From the NCBI GenBank assembly GCA_001051155.2, contig JYIP02000007.1:870342-934341 (forward strand): a stretch of DNA of 64,000 bases, in the 5' to 3' direction. A program made the translations under genes and the position numbers. Source of the stretch: Chrysoporthe austroafricana (Eukaryota; Ascomycota; Sordariomycetes; Diaporthales; Cryphonectriaceae). Under the pieces are notes generated by a model, which searched no databases, was not told where the DNA came from, and worked only from the letters and a program-made list of their open reading frames with translations. Position 1 is the stretch's first letter, and the number at the start of each line of letters is the position of its first letter. This document shows positions 32,701 to 42,889 of the stretch, in pieces.

Positions 32701-34626
32701 TTGGTCCATGCACGCTGCGCTTCGGCTACATATCGACCCTCGTGGAATTCCGAGCCTCGCGTAGCAGACGAAGCCAGTATCCCGACTGACAATTCCCCGC
32801 GAAGCGTGTCAGAACCTCGGAGAAAAAAGGGACGAGATGGTGACGACTTCTGGCCACGGTCTCGATGTATCTCCGTCCCATGCAGTGTGTGTGGTCCTGC
32901 ATATTAGACTCCCTGCGCGAAACCCCAAGTTTTCGAAACAAGGGCCGTTTGGAAACGACGGGCATCATTCTCAATGGGACGAACTCGCCTAGCTCCTGTG
33001 TCCTTCTGTATCTACTATAGTATTTGGAGTGCCGTCTACCCGGACTTTGTCTCGAGGCCGCGTGGTGCATCGCACGATGCCCCAGCCGAGGACATCTATC
33101 ACTATAGTGGCAAGCAGCGACGGTACTTCAGCTGACATCCAGAATGATCACACCTTCGTGTGATGCCCATAAGGGGACTCCCCTCCTCGGATCTCGCTCG
33201 GTTTCCACGTCGGGGCCTCGCTAAGCCGGACAAACGCATCTATTCCAGGGTCCTAGCCAGTGTCCGCAATGTCGCCACCCCTCTCCCTCAATACCCTCAA
33301 GCCGTAACTTCGTGCCCAAGAGCATCTGAGGGCCGTGAGCTTGACAGACATAGGACGGGCTCCCTGCAAACCGGGAAGCAGCGGTCACATGTGCTGTAGG
33401 CGTGGTCAATCGTAAGGGCGAGGATAGGTCAGGCGAGCGCGCAGGCTACTAAATCTACAAGGCGCGTAGTATGTGGTTAAGTCACTCTTTCAGACATGCT
33501 TGGCTTTAAGGGGCTTTCCTCGGACCAACCCATGCTACCTACCATCTTGTAGCACTCGATCTATATCGTACTCTAAAGACGTATATCTTTCGGCCTTCCA
33601 ACAATAGACAAGACTCTCTCTCTCGCTACGTTCTTTGCACGCGTGACTCCCCCTCATGTGCCTGGAATCATCGACGTTCAACGATCATGGGACCATCGCC
33701 ACGCCTCCTTCCTAGGCCACTAGATCCTCCTCGTCTGCAGAGTCTGAAGGCTGCCGTCGCGGTATCAGATACTTCTACCATGACTCCGCCTGGCGCTGCC
33801 GTGTCTAAGCGACCTCGATAGCCCGCCAACAACAACGATGTTTCTATGACGACTCTTGAGCCGTTAGGACATACATATATGTAGAACATAATGGATTTGA
33901 AGTTGAATTTTTGCCGCGGCTTTCACAGATCCAGTGTCTAATTCAATAGCAGTAGCCTCGGCGGTCTTGTGCCCTGCCACCGAAGTATTCGGGTAGACTC
34001 CCTTCTAGGAGAGATCAACAGCCTACAGAGTCATGCGGCGAGACGCTTCCTCGCAAGAGGCAGTTCCTTAGGGTAGTGAGCTAGGTGCCCGTGTTCGATC
34101 TGCCTATAATGCTGTCGATGCTTTGTGAAAGTGCTCATCTAAAGTCCTTGCCTCTCCTGCCCAGCAGAATCTCGCACTCTAAGATGTTTAGTCATCTGCC
34201 TTTATTCATTACTTAGGTATATTTTAGCACAATGGCACACGAGAAATCTCATCTGATGTGTTTTGAAAAGCGTGACGCCACCCAGGTATGGTTCTTTGAT
34301 ACAACTCCTGCTACGTCACCTATGAAACCACAATATATGTGTCTCGTCGTGGTAGTGCTCTACAAATCGAGAAAGACCCATGCATCGCCTACACGACTTC
34401 TGCCTCTGCCTCGTATCCCTTAGTATGTGACCTACCTGTCGAGCTGAGGAGGGATAACTTCAACGTCTTGCTCACAACCTGAGGGCATCGACCAAAGTCC
34501 TCTTCCGACAGAAGCATAGTAATTGATTTAATTAAAGAGAAGCCTGCATGATCGACTGGTATTGGATCTGTGATATTCCATCCGCCTAAGGTGACATAAG
34601 GAGGCCACCTCCCTCCCAGCGCCACG
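29772..34626. other. Gene-poor region of 4.8 kb
   Basis: Only short or GC-driven frames. It contains a 12-bp tandem repeat GCCGTGCTGACC (32271-32294), a CACACCG array (about 32344-32361), and CT microsatellites at about 31627-31643 and 33613-33624. 29.8-30.2 kb is likely the leader of the GPI gene. No transposon ends or transposase motifs seen. Confidence 0.45.
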
Positions 34627-35320
34627 TCAACCACCCGTAGCACACTGACACTGCGTATAATCACTCGAGGCCGCCCCGGGGCACGTGGTCTCCTCAAAGG
34701 TCACGATCGGGTTGTCCCCGATGACGGGGCTCTGCGCCATGATGTCGAAGTGGTACGCGTACCCGTACTGGTTGTCCCCGCTCTGGGGGCACCACCTCTC
34801 GTTGCCCGCATACGGGCACAGGTTCGTCACCATGACGATGATGCTCGCCCCGGCGTCCCCGCCCGTGCCCTGCCCGCTGGGTGCCGAGCCCGTCGAGGTC
34901 AGGTTGTAGCACTTCCCGCACCCGGAGCCGCACCAGGTCCCGCTGCCGAACAGCGCGGCGGAGCCCGCGGCCGTGTAGAAGCCGTCGCCGCCGGTCTGGA
35001 GCGGGAGGCGTCAGCAGGGTGGACTGTATGAGAGATGTTCTCTTCCTTCATTTTCTTTCCCCTTCCTGCTTTCCTGAGGGCAGGAGGAGGCATCGTTTTA
35101 GGGGCGGGGGGATGGGAGACTCGCCTGCCAGGAGAAGAGCTGGTTGTTGGAGCCGCAGCCGCAGGCCCCTTCCTGGCCATCGTAATAGCGCTGGTATACT
35201 ATTAGCCTAGATGCTCGCAAGCGGGGAATGCTTTCGTAGATAACTCACCGTAGTCGTTGCCTGGCCGCTCTGAGCGACGACGGAGCTTGCTGTGAGCAGG
35301 AACAGGTTGAGAACCTTCAT
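34627..35320 (-). CDS. Glycoside hydrolase family 45 endoglucanase
   Basis: Secreted endo-beta-1,4-glucanase. Three exons: 35320-35249, 35190-35125 and 34995-34627, 168 residues. The signal peptide is MKVLNLFLLTASSVVA. The catalytic core begins RYYDGQEGACGCGSNNQLF, with nucleophile-side Asp28 in RYYD. Then come GTWCGSGCGKCYNLTSTG, SIIVMVTNLCPYAGNERWCP and YGYAYHFDIMAQ with the acid Asp at about 130. This closely resembles the Trichoderma EGV (Cel45A) core as I remember it. There is no linker or CBM1; the protein stops soon after QCQC. Intron 1 is GTGAGT...ACCAG. Intron 2 (34996-35124) appears to use a GC donor (CAG|GCGAGT), the only phase that joins FSWQ to TGGDGFYTAAGS. Confidence 0.92.
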
Positions 35321-36201
35321 GCCGAATTTCTAAGGGTAGACCGATGTTGTGCGTACAACATCGCCAGGACTCCTTTGGTCCGGGCCATGCCATTTCATAT
35401 GTCCATTCCGGGCCCCAGGAGTCTTCAGGGTGTGCTACTCCCCATATTGCTCTTTCCATTTCTTGCGGAGGGCGATGCCATGATCACGGCGCCGAGCCCC
35501 TTTTTCATTTACAATTAGCCTTTCGGGTCAACCCGGCTCTTATAGAGATCGTTTCAATTATATGGGAGTTTAGGCAATCTTCCTGGCTTCACAGATTTAG
35601 GAGTTGGAGTCCAGGAATATGTTCATCCGGATATATTAGCCGCCCCAGGCTTCTTCGTAGGTTTCAGGGATCCGTGCTTGGCAGACGCCAATCGTGTAGG
35701 TCTTCCATGGTGCGGCGCGGACAGTAGCTTGATTGCATGTCGCCACGTTAATTGGATTCATCAAATCGAGTGCCGGGGGTGATCATCGTGACAGACTAGG
35801 TCATTGTGTCTAAGAACCGGGACCAGACAGATATTATTGTGTGTATTAGCCTGGCCATGTATGTGATCCGTCACGGCCGAGTCGCGTCTAGCTTCGGATC
35901 GTAGCACGCCGGAGAAGGCCGGATCCCGGTCTGTAGGTCGTGATGAGGCTTTGAGAGCGCTTTAGACATATCCAGGAAAGCCCTGTGATAGACCGGTGTC
36001 GTTCTTTCCGCCAACGATGTCATGGCTGATTGAGCAAGCTGACGTGTGCCTTTAGGAAGAGGTCTGGGGCCAAGGACCTTGGTATGCTGGAAATACAGAA
36101 ATATCCTTCTGAGGCCTGACCGGGTATTCCGTAGCCTTCGAACACTTCTAGAGCTGAGGGCCTCGCCCCGTTCAACGCTGCTGCTCCAAGGTGCAGCAAT
36201 T
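35321..36201. other. Intergenic; promoter side of GH45
   Basis: No gene supported apart from the inverted repeat at 35342-35363. It separates the GH45 promoter from the 3' end of the SPOUT methyltransferase gene. Confidence 0.5.
35342..35363. promoter_or_regulatory. Perfect inverted repeat in GH45 upstream region
   Basis: Arms CGATGTTGT and ACAACATCG (9 bp each) are separated by GCGT and lie 22-43 nt before the GH45 ATG. It could be an mRNA leader hairpin next to the start codon or a palindromic factor-binding site. The sequence shows only the symmetry. Confidence 0.55.
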
Positions 36202-37532
36202 TCAGCTGTCATCCCAGAGACCCCTCAGGCTCGTTAGAGCAATGAACACGGCCTCATCCGTCCTGATCGTCCTACTGCCCTGATTCGGCAGGACGTTTAC
36301 CCAGTGGTCAAACAGCTCCTTGGTCCGCCCACCGCTGATTCCCATGCCGCCCAGTTCGCCGTCATTCATAGCTGCGTATTCCAGTCCCCTTGGTCCGCCA
36401 AATACAATCAGTAGGTGATTGAACTTGGGTTTCTTGAATGATGGGAATGCTTTTGAGGCGGGTGTGCCTCGCTCGGACGTGCCGATGCTCACGTCGTAGC
36501 CGCCCTCGAACTGACTCTCTGTGAAGACGGCCGAGAGTGAGCTGGCGCTCCGAACACTGTAGCCCCAGTAGTACCCTGCTTCGGTGCGGGGTGTCTGAGG
36601 GTGGACGGGCTCCGGGTTGTTGAAGGATTGTTCGGGGAACTGGAGCGTCACCCGAGTGTTTGGCGGGATGTCGTCGGATATGGTGACTGGTCTTCGCATG
36701 CCGACCTCGACCATCGTTCTAAGACCACGTCAGAGAGCTGCTGCTAGACAGGGCTGTACCACGACTCACCCCTTCCCGCTTTCAGGCTTCCCCTTCACTG
36801 TGAAGCCCTCTCGAAATGGCAACCACTCATCCTTGTGTGGGTGATGGGGCATGTCCAGACTCGGTAACAAACCGGCCTTTGCTAAGTTGTCATGCAAGGG
36901 AAACAGCGCTTTGCGCATGAACGGTGGCGTCTCAAGATATGATAGAACGTGTGCGATGAAGTGACATGGATCGGTGTCGCCTGTGTATCTGTCACGGTCG
37001 ACGGCACGAGGCCGAGCATCTAGAGGGCTGTCATCATAAACCACAATCTCGTCAACACAGAAGACGGCCAGTGCCCTAGCGATCCGGCCAGGACTTGTTA
37101 TCCTCTGGTCGGCGGTCTTGAAGCTGCTGCCGCGTCAGCAAAGCCTATGAATTGAGAGAGGGACCACGAGACTGCTTACTCTGTGATGATACTGCCGGGC
37201 ACAGCGATGGAGACGGTGTATTCACGACCGCCAGTTGGTTGGAACCTGGCGCATGGCTTGAAGGTGCCGGCGCCACCATCATCGCCTTCGTCTTCGATCT
37301 TTCGTTTCTGTAGATACTCAGCATGAATTCAAGTGATGTACAGTATTGCACAGCATATGCATGTGCACGTGCACAAGTGCCCAGATCTGGCCATGGGCGA
37401 GGTCTTCACGGGAGTTGTGAAAGTACCAATGCTGCATCTCGGGAAATTTTGCAAGACAAAGACGGCGGGGTCATGGGATATGTGAAGATGTCTTGGACGT
37501 ACCTTTGCCTTATGATCTGTGTTATAACCCAT
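36202..37532 (-). CDS. SPOUT-domain RNA methyltransferase (C9orf114/SPOUT1-like)
   Basis: SAM-dependent RNA methyltransferase of the DUF171 family. Four exons: 37532-37503 (MGYNTDHKAK), 37307-37180, 37126-36770 and 36718-36202, 343 residues. Introns: GTACGT...TACAG (195 nt), GTAAGC...GGCAG, GTGAGT...CTTAG; phases agree at all three. The acceptor of exon 3 could equally be three bases further on (NAGNAG). Diagnostic segments are YTVSIAVPGSIITD, ALAVFCVDEIVVYDD, CHFIAHVLSYLETPPFMRKA and LFP, with IVFGGPRGLEYAA, LFDHWVNVLPNQGSRTIRTD and EAVFIALTSLRGL at the end for the trefoil knot. A basic KKRKIEDE near the N-terminus may be a nuclear signal. It is transcribed divergently from the thioredoxin gene. 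Confidence 0.9.
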
Positions 37533-37873
37533 GTTGAGTGCCTCAATCTAGTGCCTATAAGAAGACACAAGAAAATAACCTGTCACTGATGCGGAATGAA
37601 ACAAGCCCATACGGGAACCCTGGCGGCGAGTTGTTGTAAAATTCATTGAGAGGGTGCTTATCGGCTTATCGGTGGGGCCCGCGCTTGCCCGCCTTCCCCT
37701 TTGGGACGCTGACGTTCCGGAGGCTGGCTGCAGGTCAATTGCGCCATGAACCGTGCCGCGGTGATCCGGCCAGATTACCAAGTACAAAGAACACCATTGT
37801 CGAGCTTCTCGTCCTCTACACCGATCTACGCCCTTCAACACACCAGACATTGCGTCCAGCCGCATTATACGAG
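37533..37873. promoter_or_regulatory. 341-bp divergent promoter region
   Basis: Start codons of the SPOUT methyltransferase (-) and thioredoxin (+) face away from each other across only 341 bp, so leaders and core promoters of both must lie here. I could not assign specific factor sites. Confidence 0.6.
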
Positions 37874-38672
37874 ATGGCAGTCCACGTTGGCTCCTCGTCC
37901 GAATGGCGGACGATCCTCCAGTCGACCATTGTGGTCGCCGATTGTACGTCCAGACCAGCCCTGTCCTCCTGCATTATGCCTTACGAGAGCCCGCGACAGT
38001 GAACCTACTGACAGTTACGCTTCTCTGTTTACAGTCTACGCCGACTGGTGCGGCCCTTGCAAGATGATCGCGCCGACCTTCGAATCCCTCGCGACCAAGT
38101 ACTCGAAGCCCAAGCGCATCGCCTTCGCCAAGATCGATGTCGACAAGCTGCGCGACGTCGCCTCCCAGTACGGCGTGCGCGCCATGCCCACCTTCATCAT
38201 CTTCAAGAACGGGAGCCCCATCGAGACCATCCAGGGCGCGAACCCGCCCAAGCTGACCGCCGCCGTTGACAAGGCTGTCAAGATGGCAGGCCCCACCGCC
38301 AGCTCTGGGTTCAGCGCGCCCGGAAGGACGCTGGGCGGCACCGGCGCGGGGACGGGGTCGGGGCAGAGCCTGCAGAGGCCGCTGAAGTGGGATCTCAATA
38401 ATTTCATTAATGCGATCATCGGCTTCTTTGGCCTGTATTTGGTATCGCTTTTCTCGGTGGGTGCATCCAGACGCATGGCGGCGGTCTCGGGGGCGATGCC
38501 CTGGCTAACAGGTGGTTTGCAGTTTGACCCCTACAAGGCCGCGGAAGGCTCGAAATACAACATCCACAATCCTGTCGCACCTGCGACGACCTCGGGTGGT
38601 GTTAACGGAGGCGCGAAGAAGCCGGCTCCGAAGGCAACGTTCAGGACATTGGCCGATCTGGGTGGCGAGTGA
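37874..38672 (+). CDS. Thioredoxin with C-terminal membrane segment
   Basis: Dithiol oxidoreductase. Three exons: 37874-37943, 38035-38456 and 38523-38672, 213 residues. Intron 1 is GTACGT...TTACAG and splits the codon before the active site; intron 2 (38457-38522) is GTGGGT, GGCTAAC branch, TTGCAG. Residues 1-105 are a classical thioredoxin: [20 protein letters not shown] with Cys29/Cys32, KIDVDKLRDVASQYGV, and cis-Pro in AMPTFIIFKNG. After a Gly/Ser linker (GGTGAGTGSGQ) comes a hydrophobic helix (about 125-140, FINAIIGFFGLYLVSLFS) and then FDPYKAAEGSKYNIHNP. A tail-side membrane segment suggests tethering to an organelle with the redox domain in the cytosol. The frame is open upstream to 37746, but the upstream part lacks thioredoxin features. 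Confidence 0.9.
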
Positions 38673-39036
38673 TAAGTGGGACGGACATGAAGTTGTGATT
38701 CTTGGTTGGGTATGGCGTTTACGGGGCAAGAGGGTAGCACAGTACTTTTAAAAATTCATTTATTTTCTCACCTCAGGAACTGCAATCAGTTCTACCTTTC
38801 TCGCCTTGCGAAGAAGCCAGCCGTAGTTTCGAGCCGTCGGTCTAGACGTCGCCACTCACGTGCGGTGGTGGGGGAGCTCCAAAGTGCCTGCGTCTTAGAC
38901 CGCGTTGGCGCGTTCTGCCGCAAAAGGAAGTCGAGCATCGACATTTGAAATTTCGAGCTTCTCGTTGGATGGCCCGCCACGCTTCTTCCCACCCACCTCG
39001 AAATTCTTCACAACACCACAGTACCACATCGTTGCC
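38673..39036. other. Short intergenic region
   Basis: 364 bp between the thioredoxin and Rsm22 genes on the same strand. No further feature recognised. Confidence 0.5.
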
Positions 39037-41760
39037 ATGCTTGCGGCCAGAAGACTGCAGAATGGTTGCCCGTCGTGCACGGCGCAAATATTGAGGCTCT
39101 ATGTGAGCTCAATTGCAGAAATAGCCCCTGCAGCTACGGCGCCGAGCCGAGCCACCCGCCATGCCCTTTCCAGAACGAGATGCCGCGCCCGAGGTAACGA
39201 TGCACGATTTCTCTCAACGAGCGCAAGGAGGTTGCAGGAAGGCAACACCGAGCGGAGAAGTGGAACTGCGCAACCAGGGCAGCTTCCTGACGAGCTGGTG
39301 CAGCCGCCAAAAAATGAATCGCCTCTTGAGGAGCAGCTGGACGAAGAGCCTCTCGGGGCAGAAGACGAGTTCGCGGACGAGTTCGAGGAAGAACTGCCCC
39401 TGGACGCCAACCCAGAGACCATAGTCCGCCAGGCAAAGCGCATGTTCGGCGATACCCTGCCCCCCGACTACCTCTCCGCCGAAGAATACAAGCTCTACGA
39501 GCGCCTTTACGGCGCCCCGTTACGGGCAACGAAACCAGAGGACGTCGGCTTTGGTTCGTTCGGCGAGGCGGAGGAGGATGCAGCCCAGGATGCAGCGGCG
39601 AAATCCATGCTGTTCCGCGAGGACCAGGACGGCAACCTCGAGGAGGTTGAGTACACCATGGAGCAGCTGCGAACGATGCAGGTGAGCGAGGACGGCGAGG
39701 AGGTGCTCGTGGAAGAGGAGGACGTGGAAATCAAGGCAAGAGCGCCTAGCGAGGTGCAGATTGAGTTCATCGAGGCAAATGCGAGTAATCGGAGGGAGTA
39801 CGAGGCGCTATTACAGCTACAGAAGGACTTCGAGGCCGCGAGAATTAACGCTTTGCAACAGAGGCTGGATTTGGATGAGGAAGCCGCGGCTGAAGAGGAG
39901 GTGGAACAGGAGGAGGAAGATATTGAAGAAGACGAGGGGGACGCGGAGCTGGACGCGCTGATGGCCTGGTATCCTGGCTATGAGGGCCCACGACTGCACG
40001 AATACACCGTGGAAGGCCGATTTACAACGTCACCGAGGACGCTGTTTCTGCCGAAGGACGACTTCATCCAGCCCATTACAGAAATGTTGAGGAGAACGGA
40101 CACGAAGCACATCCGAGCAGCCGCCGAGAAGAGCTTTGGTGGGCCTGGTTTGCCGCATTCTCCAGCAACTCCTGTCTTCGCAAAGAACTTGCAGCAAAAA
40201 GGACTTGGAATCGAAGCCGGGCATCACCGGATGTCCGAGATCGATGCCGATGCGTTTATAGCGACTGCCTTGCCTGGTACTTATGCATCGGTCATGAGCG
40301 CCCTGGTCGAAGTGCGCAAGCGGCTGGGACCAGAGTGGATACCCAGCCTGTTGAATCGCAGGGACGGTGACGATGCAGGACCTCGTGTCCTGGATGCTGG
40401 AGCTGGCGGTGCAGGTCTCTCAGCCTGGCAAAACGTGCTGCAGACGGAATGGGACTTGCGGCGGGAGAAGGACGAGGACCTCGATGCTGAACCACCAGGC
40501 AAAAGAACGGTCATCGTAGGCCCAAATCAACTCCGCCACAGAATATCACGATTCTTGCAAAACACACAGTTTCTGCCAAGACTACCGAATTACGCATCTG
40601 TCGACAACACGGATAAACAGCTGGATGCACCCGAGGTGCCACAGAAGCGGAAAGTTTACGACGTGATCATAGCGACACATCTCCTGGTGCCGCTCGACAA
40701 GGAATGGAGGAGAAAAGAGATTCTGGATAATCTCTGGTCGATGCTCTCGCCCGAGGGCGGCGTGCTGATCGTGCTGGAGAAGGGTCATCCGCGAGGCTTT
40801 GAGGCAGTGGCTGATGTGCGCCAAAGACTGCTGGACGAGTTCATTCTTCCGCCCACATCACAGCCACAGCAAGAGACGACAGACCCGGAACTGGAGCAGC
40901 GGGTCCGCGAGCCTGGCATGATTGTTGCTCCTTGCACAAACCACTCGAAGTGCCCTATGTACCTGGTCCCAGGAATCAGCCCGGGGCGTAAGGACTTCTG
41001 CCACTTCAGTCAACGCTTCGTCCGGCCCCAGTTCCTGCAGCGTATCCTCGGTGCCACTCACCGCAACCATGAGGACATAAACTTCAGTTTTGTTGCTATC
41101 AGGCGTGGGATGCCCGGCCCATCAGCAGATGCAATCGCAGAATCGGCCGAAGGCTCCCCTTCAACACCCCCAGAATCAGACAGTACCTCCCAAGTCCTCG
41201 CCCCCAAGCCAGTTCTCCAAGGCGAGGCCGCCACCGAAGCCGCTTTGACAGGCTTTGAATCCGTCCCCTCGACATCTACCTCCCGTCCCCACCCTCTCTC
41301 CCTCCCACGCAACATCCTTCCTCCGCTCAAGCGCAAAGGTCACGTAACTCTCGACCTCTGCACGCCCTCCGGTTCCATCGAGCGGTGGACCGTTCCCAAG
41401 TCCTTCAGCAAACAAGCCTACCATGATGCGCGCAAGGCTCGGTGGGGCGATCTCTGGGCTCTAGGCGCCAAGACGCGCGTGCGACGCGCGATCCGGCTGG
41501 GGCGAGGTGTTAAGGAGGGCGAGTCGGTGCCGAATGATGGTGGTGTCCGAGCCGCGAGGGCTGCGGCGCTGAATGGTTTTGACGCTAAGGGCCGGAGGGC
41601 AAAAAAAGGGAAGCCCACGGTCGTGGACATCGGCATGAATGACAACGGTGTGTTTGCGGAGCGCACGAGGGGCGTGCAGGGAAAGAGGCCGGAGCGTAGA
41701 ACCAAGAGGGGGAGGAAGCCACCAAGGGAGAGGAATATGTTGAGTTTGGAGGAGGATTGA
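39037..41760 (+). CDS. RSM22: Mitochondrial ribosome assembly protein Rsm22
   Basis: Rsm22/METTL17 family: methyltransferase-like factor needed for mitochondrial small-subunit assembly, reported to bind a 4Fe-4S cluster. One uninterrupted frame of 907 residues from MLAARRLQNG, chosen over an upstream extension because it gives an Arg-rich, acid-poor mitochondrial presequence. Residues about 105-340 are a very acidic insert (EEEVEQEEEDIEEDEGDAEL). Residues about 385-460 contain SYASVM-like ALPGTYASVMSALVEVRKRL and the SAM-fold glycine loop VLDAGAGGAGLSAWQ (about 452). Cysteines in IVAPCTNHSKCPMYL (about 632) and KDFCHFSQRFVRPQFLQ match the cluster-binding segment. The C-terminus is basic (PERRTKRGRKPPRERN). 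No intron is needed despite the length. Confidence 0.92.
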   Translation: MLAARRLQNGCPSCTAQILRLYVSSIAEIAPAATAPSRATRHALSRTRCRARGNDARFLSTSARRLQEGNTERRSGTAQPGQLPDELVQPPKNESPLEEQLDEEPLGAEDEFADEFEEELPLDANPETIVRQAKRMFGDTLPPDYLSAEEYKLYERLYGAPLRATKPEDVGFGSFGEAEEDAAQDAAAKSMLFREDQDGNLEEVEYTMEQLRTMQVSEDGEEVLVEEEDVEIKARAPSEVQIEFIEANASNRREYEALLQLQKDFEAARINALQQRLDLDEEAAAEEEVEQEEEDIEEDEGDAELDALMAWYPGYEGPRLHEYTVEGRFTTSPRTLFLPKDDFIQPITEMLRRTDTKHIRAAAEKSFGGPGLPHSPATPVFAKNLQQKGLGIEAGHHRMSEIDADAFIATALPGTYASVMSALVEVRKRLGPEWIPSLLNRRDGDDAGPRVLDAGAGGAGLSAWQNVLQTEWDLRREKDEDLDAEPPGKRTVIVGPNQLRHRISRFLQNTQFLPRLPNYASVDNTDKQLDAPEVPQKRKVYDVIIATHLLVPLDKEWRRKEILDNLWSMLSPEGGVLIVLEKGHPRGFEAVADVRQRLLDEFILPPTSQPQQETTDPELEQRVREPGMIVAPCTNHSKCPMYLVPGISPGRKDFCHFSQRFVRPQFLQRILGATHRNHEDINFSFVAIRRGMPGPSADAIAESAEGSPSTPPESDSTSQVLAPKPVLQGEAATEAALTGFESVPSTSTSRPHPLSLPRNILPPLKRKGHVTLDLCTPSGSIERWTVPKSFSKQAYHDARKARWGDLWALGAKTRVRRAIRLGRGVKEGESVPNDGGVRAARAAALNGFDAKGRRAKKGKPTVVDIGMNDNGVFAERTRGVQGKRPERRTKRGRKPPRERNMLSLEED

Positions 41761-42889
41761 GGTGATATGTGAGCGGAGGGTGATCTTGACGTGGAATGTC
41801 ACAAACCCGAGCTCGGCATCCCATCTTGTGCGATTGGACATGACTCTAGAACAGTCTGTACAAGCCCGAATGATGCTACACTGGTGAATTTAGCTAGCCA
41901 AGTAGATCGAAGGCAGACATTACGGACACTGCTCTGGACAAGACGACGAGAATAAAAGGTCCGCTCTCCAATACTTCCTGGCACTCACCCAGCATCACTC
42001 AAGTCCTACCGCCAGGCAGGCCAGCCCGGAATCTTTATCCACATATCGCTCTCGATACATACAAGCCCATGTAGATATCAACATCACAAACTCTGCCATG
42101 AACTACTGTATTCCAACTCCAAAGGGTCTCATCTGTCCGTGTGCTGCCTCTGGCTAACATCCGCGCCTCTGGAAGGGACAAAATTTTCAAGTCGCGGGCG
42201 TTCAAGACCAGAAAAATGGCAGTTTCGTCGACGACTTCAACCGAGATTGACGTGCACCTGGATCTGCAGGAGGAGACTACTGCTTACACGGCCCCCGCGG
42301 TCAAGAGCAAATCTTGTCAAAAGAGGTAAGGTCGTTAAAAAAAATTGAGGTTTTGGATTTCAACCAAGCCTTGCGTTCCAGATTGCTTTGCATCCATGTA
42401 TCGTGCTTCGAGATTCATCCCCCCCGCAAATGTAATGATGAGAGGGTGAGTCTCGAGCTGTTTGACCAACTCCTTAGTACTCAAAGAATGCAAGTAATCA
42501 TACTCGCGCGTGGAGTCCTCGTGATTGAACTTCCGTGCCGAGTTTCGAAGTGAGCCTCGACGCTGTGGGCAGCATACCTGCAGGCAAGATGGAAGCACCG
42601 GTATGTTAGGCCCCCCACCCCTGGAGCGCACGGGTGCAAACAACGATTGATTATGTTGCGTCCAAGTTTTATTAAATCAAGAGGTTGATACAGACTCAAT
42701 CTTGTCGTACATACGCAGCCATAGATCCGCATGAGTAAAACATTACATATTATATGATGACAAGCCACTGTAAACCAGAAGCGGAGCGTCCGCTGCACCG
42801 CGCTAGGAAGACGGGTGTCACCGGATGCAGTAGACAAAGGAGATTAAACAGACATTATGCAAGACGAGCAGCCCGCCGCCCAGTTTTTC
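41761..42889. other. Intergenic, with a possible orphan first exon
   Basis: Mostly 3' flanks. One plus-strand segment, 42216-42325, reads MAVSSTTSTEIDVHLDLQEE and continues to a good donor (AG|GTAAGG), but no convincing following exon was found. Low support. Confidence 0.35.

Noticed and set aside
37746..37873. Longer upstream start for the thioredoxin frame
   Set aside because: It reads through intron 1 in a different frame from exon 1; the spliced model from 37874 restores the complete thioredoxin N-terminus.
42216..42440. Plus-strand chain of mini-exons starting MAVSSTTSTEID
   Set aside because: The second intron needed would be only 32 nt and the product has no recognisable feature.
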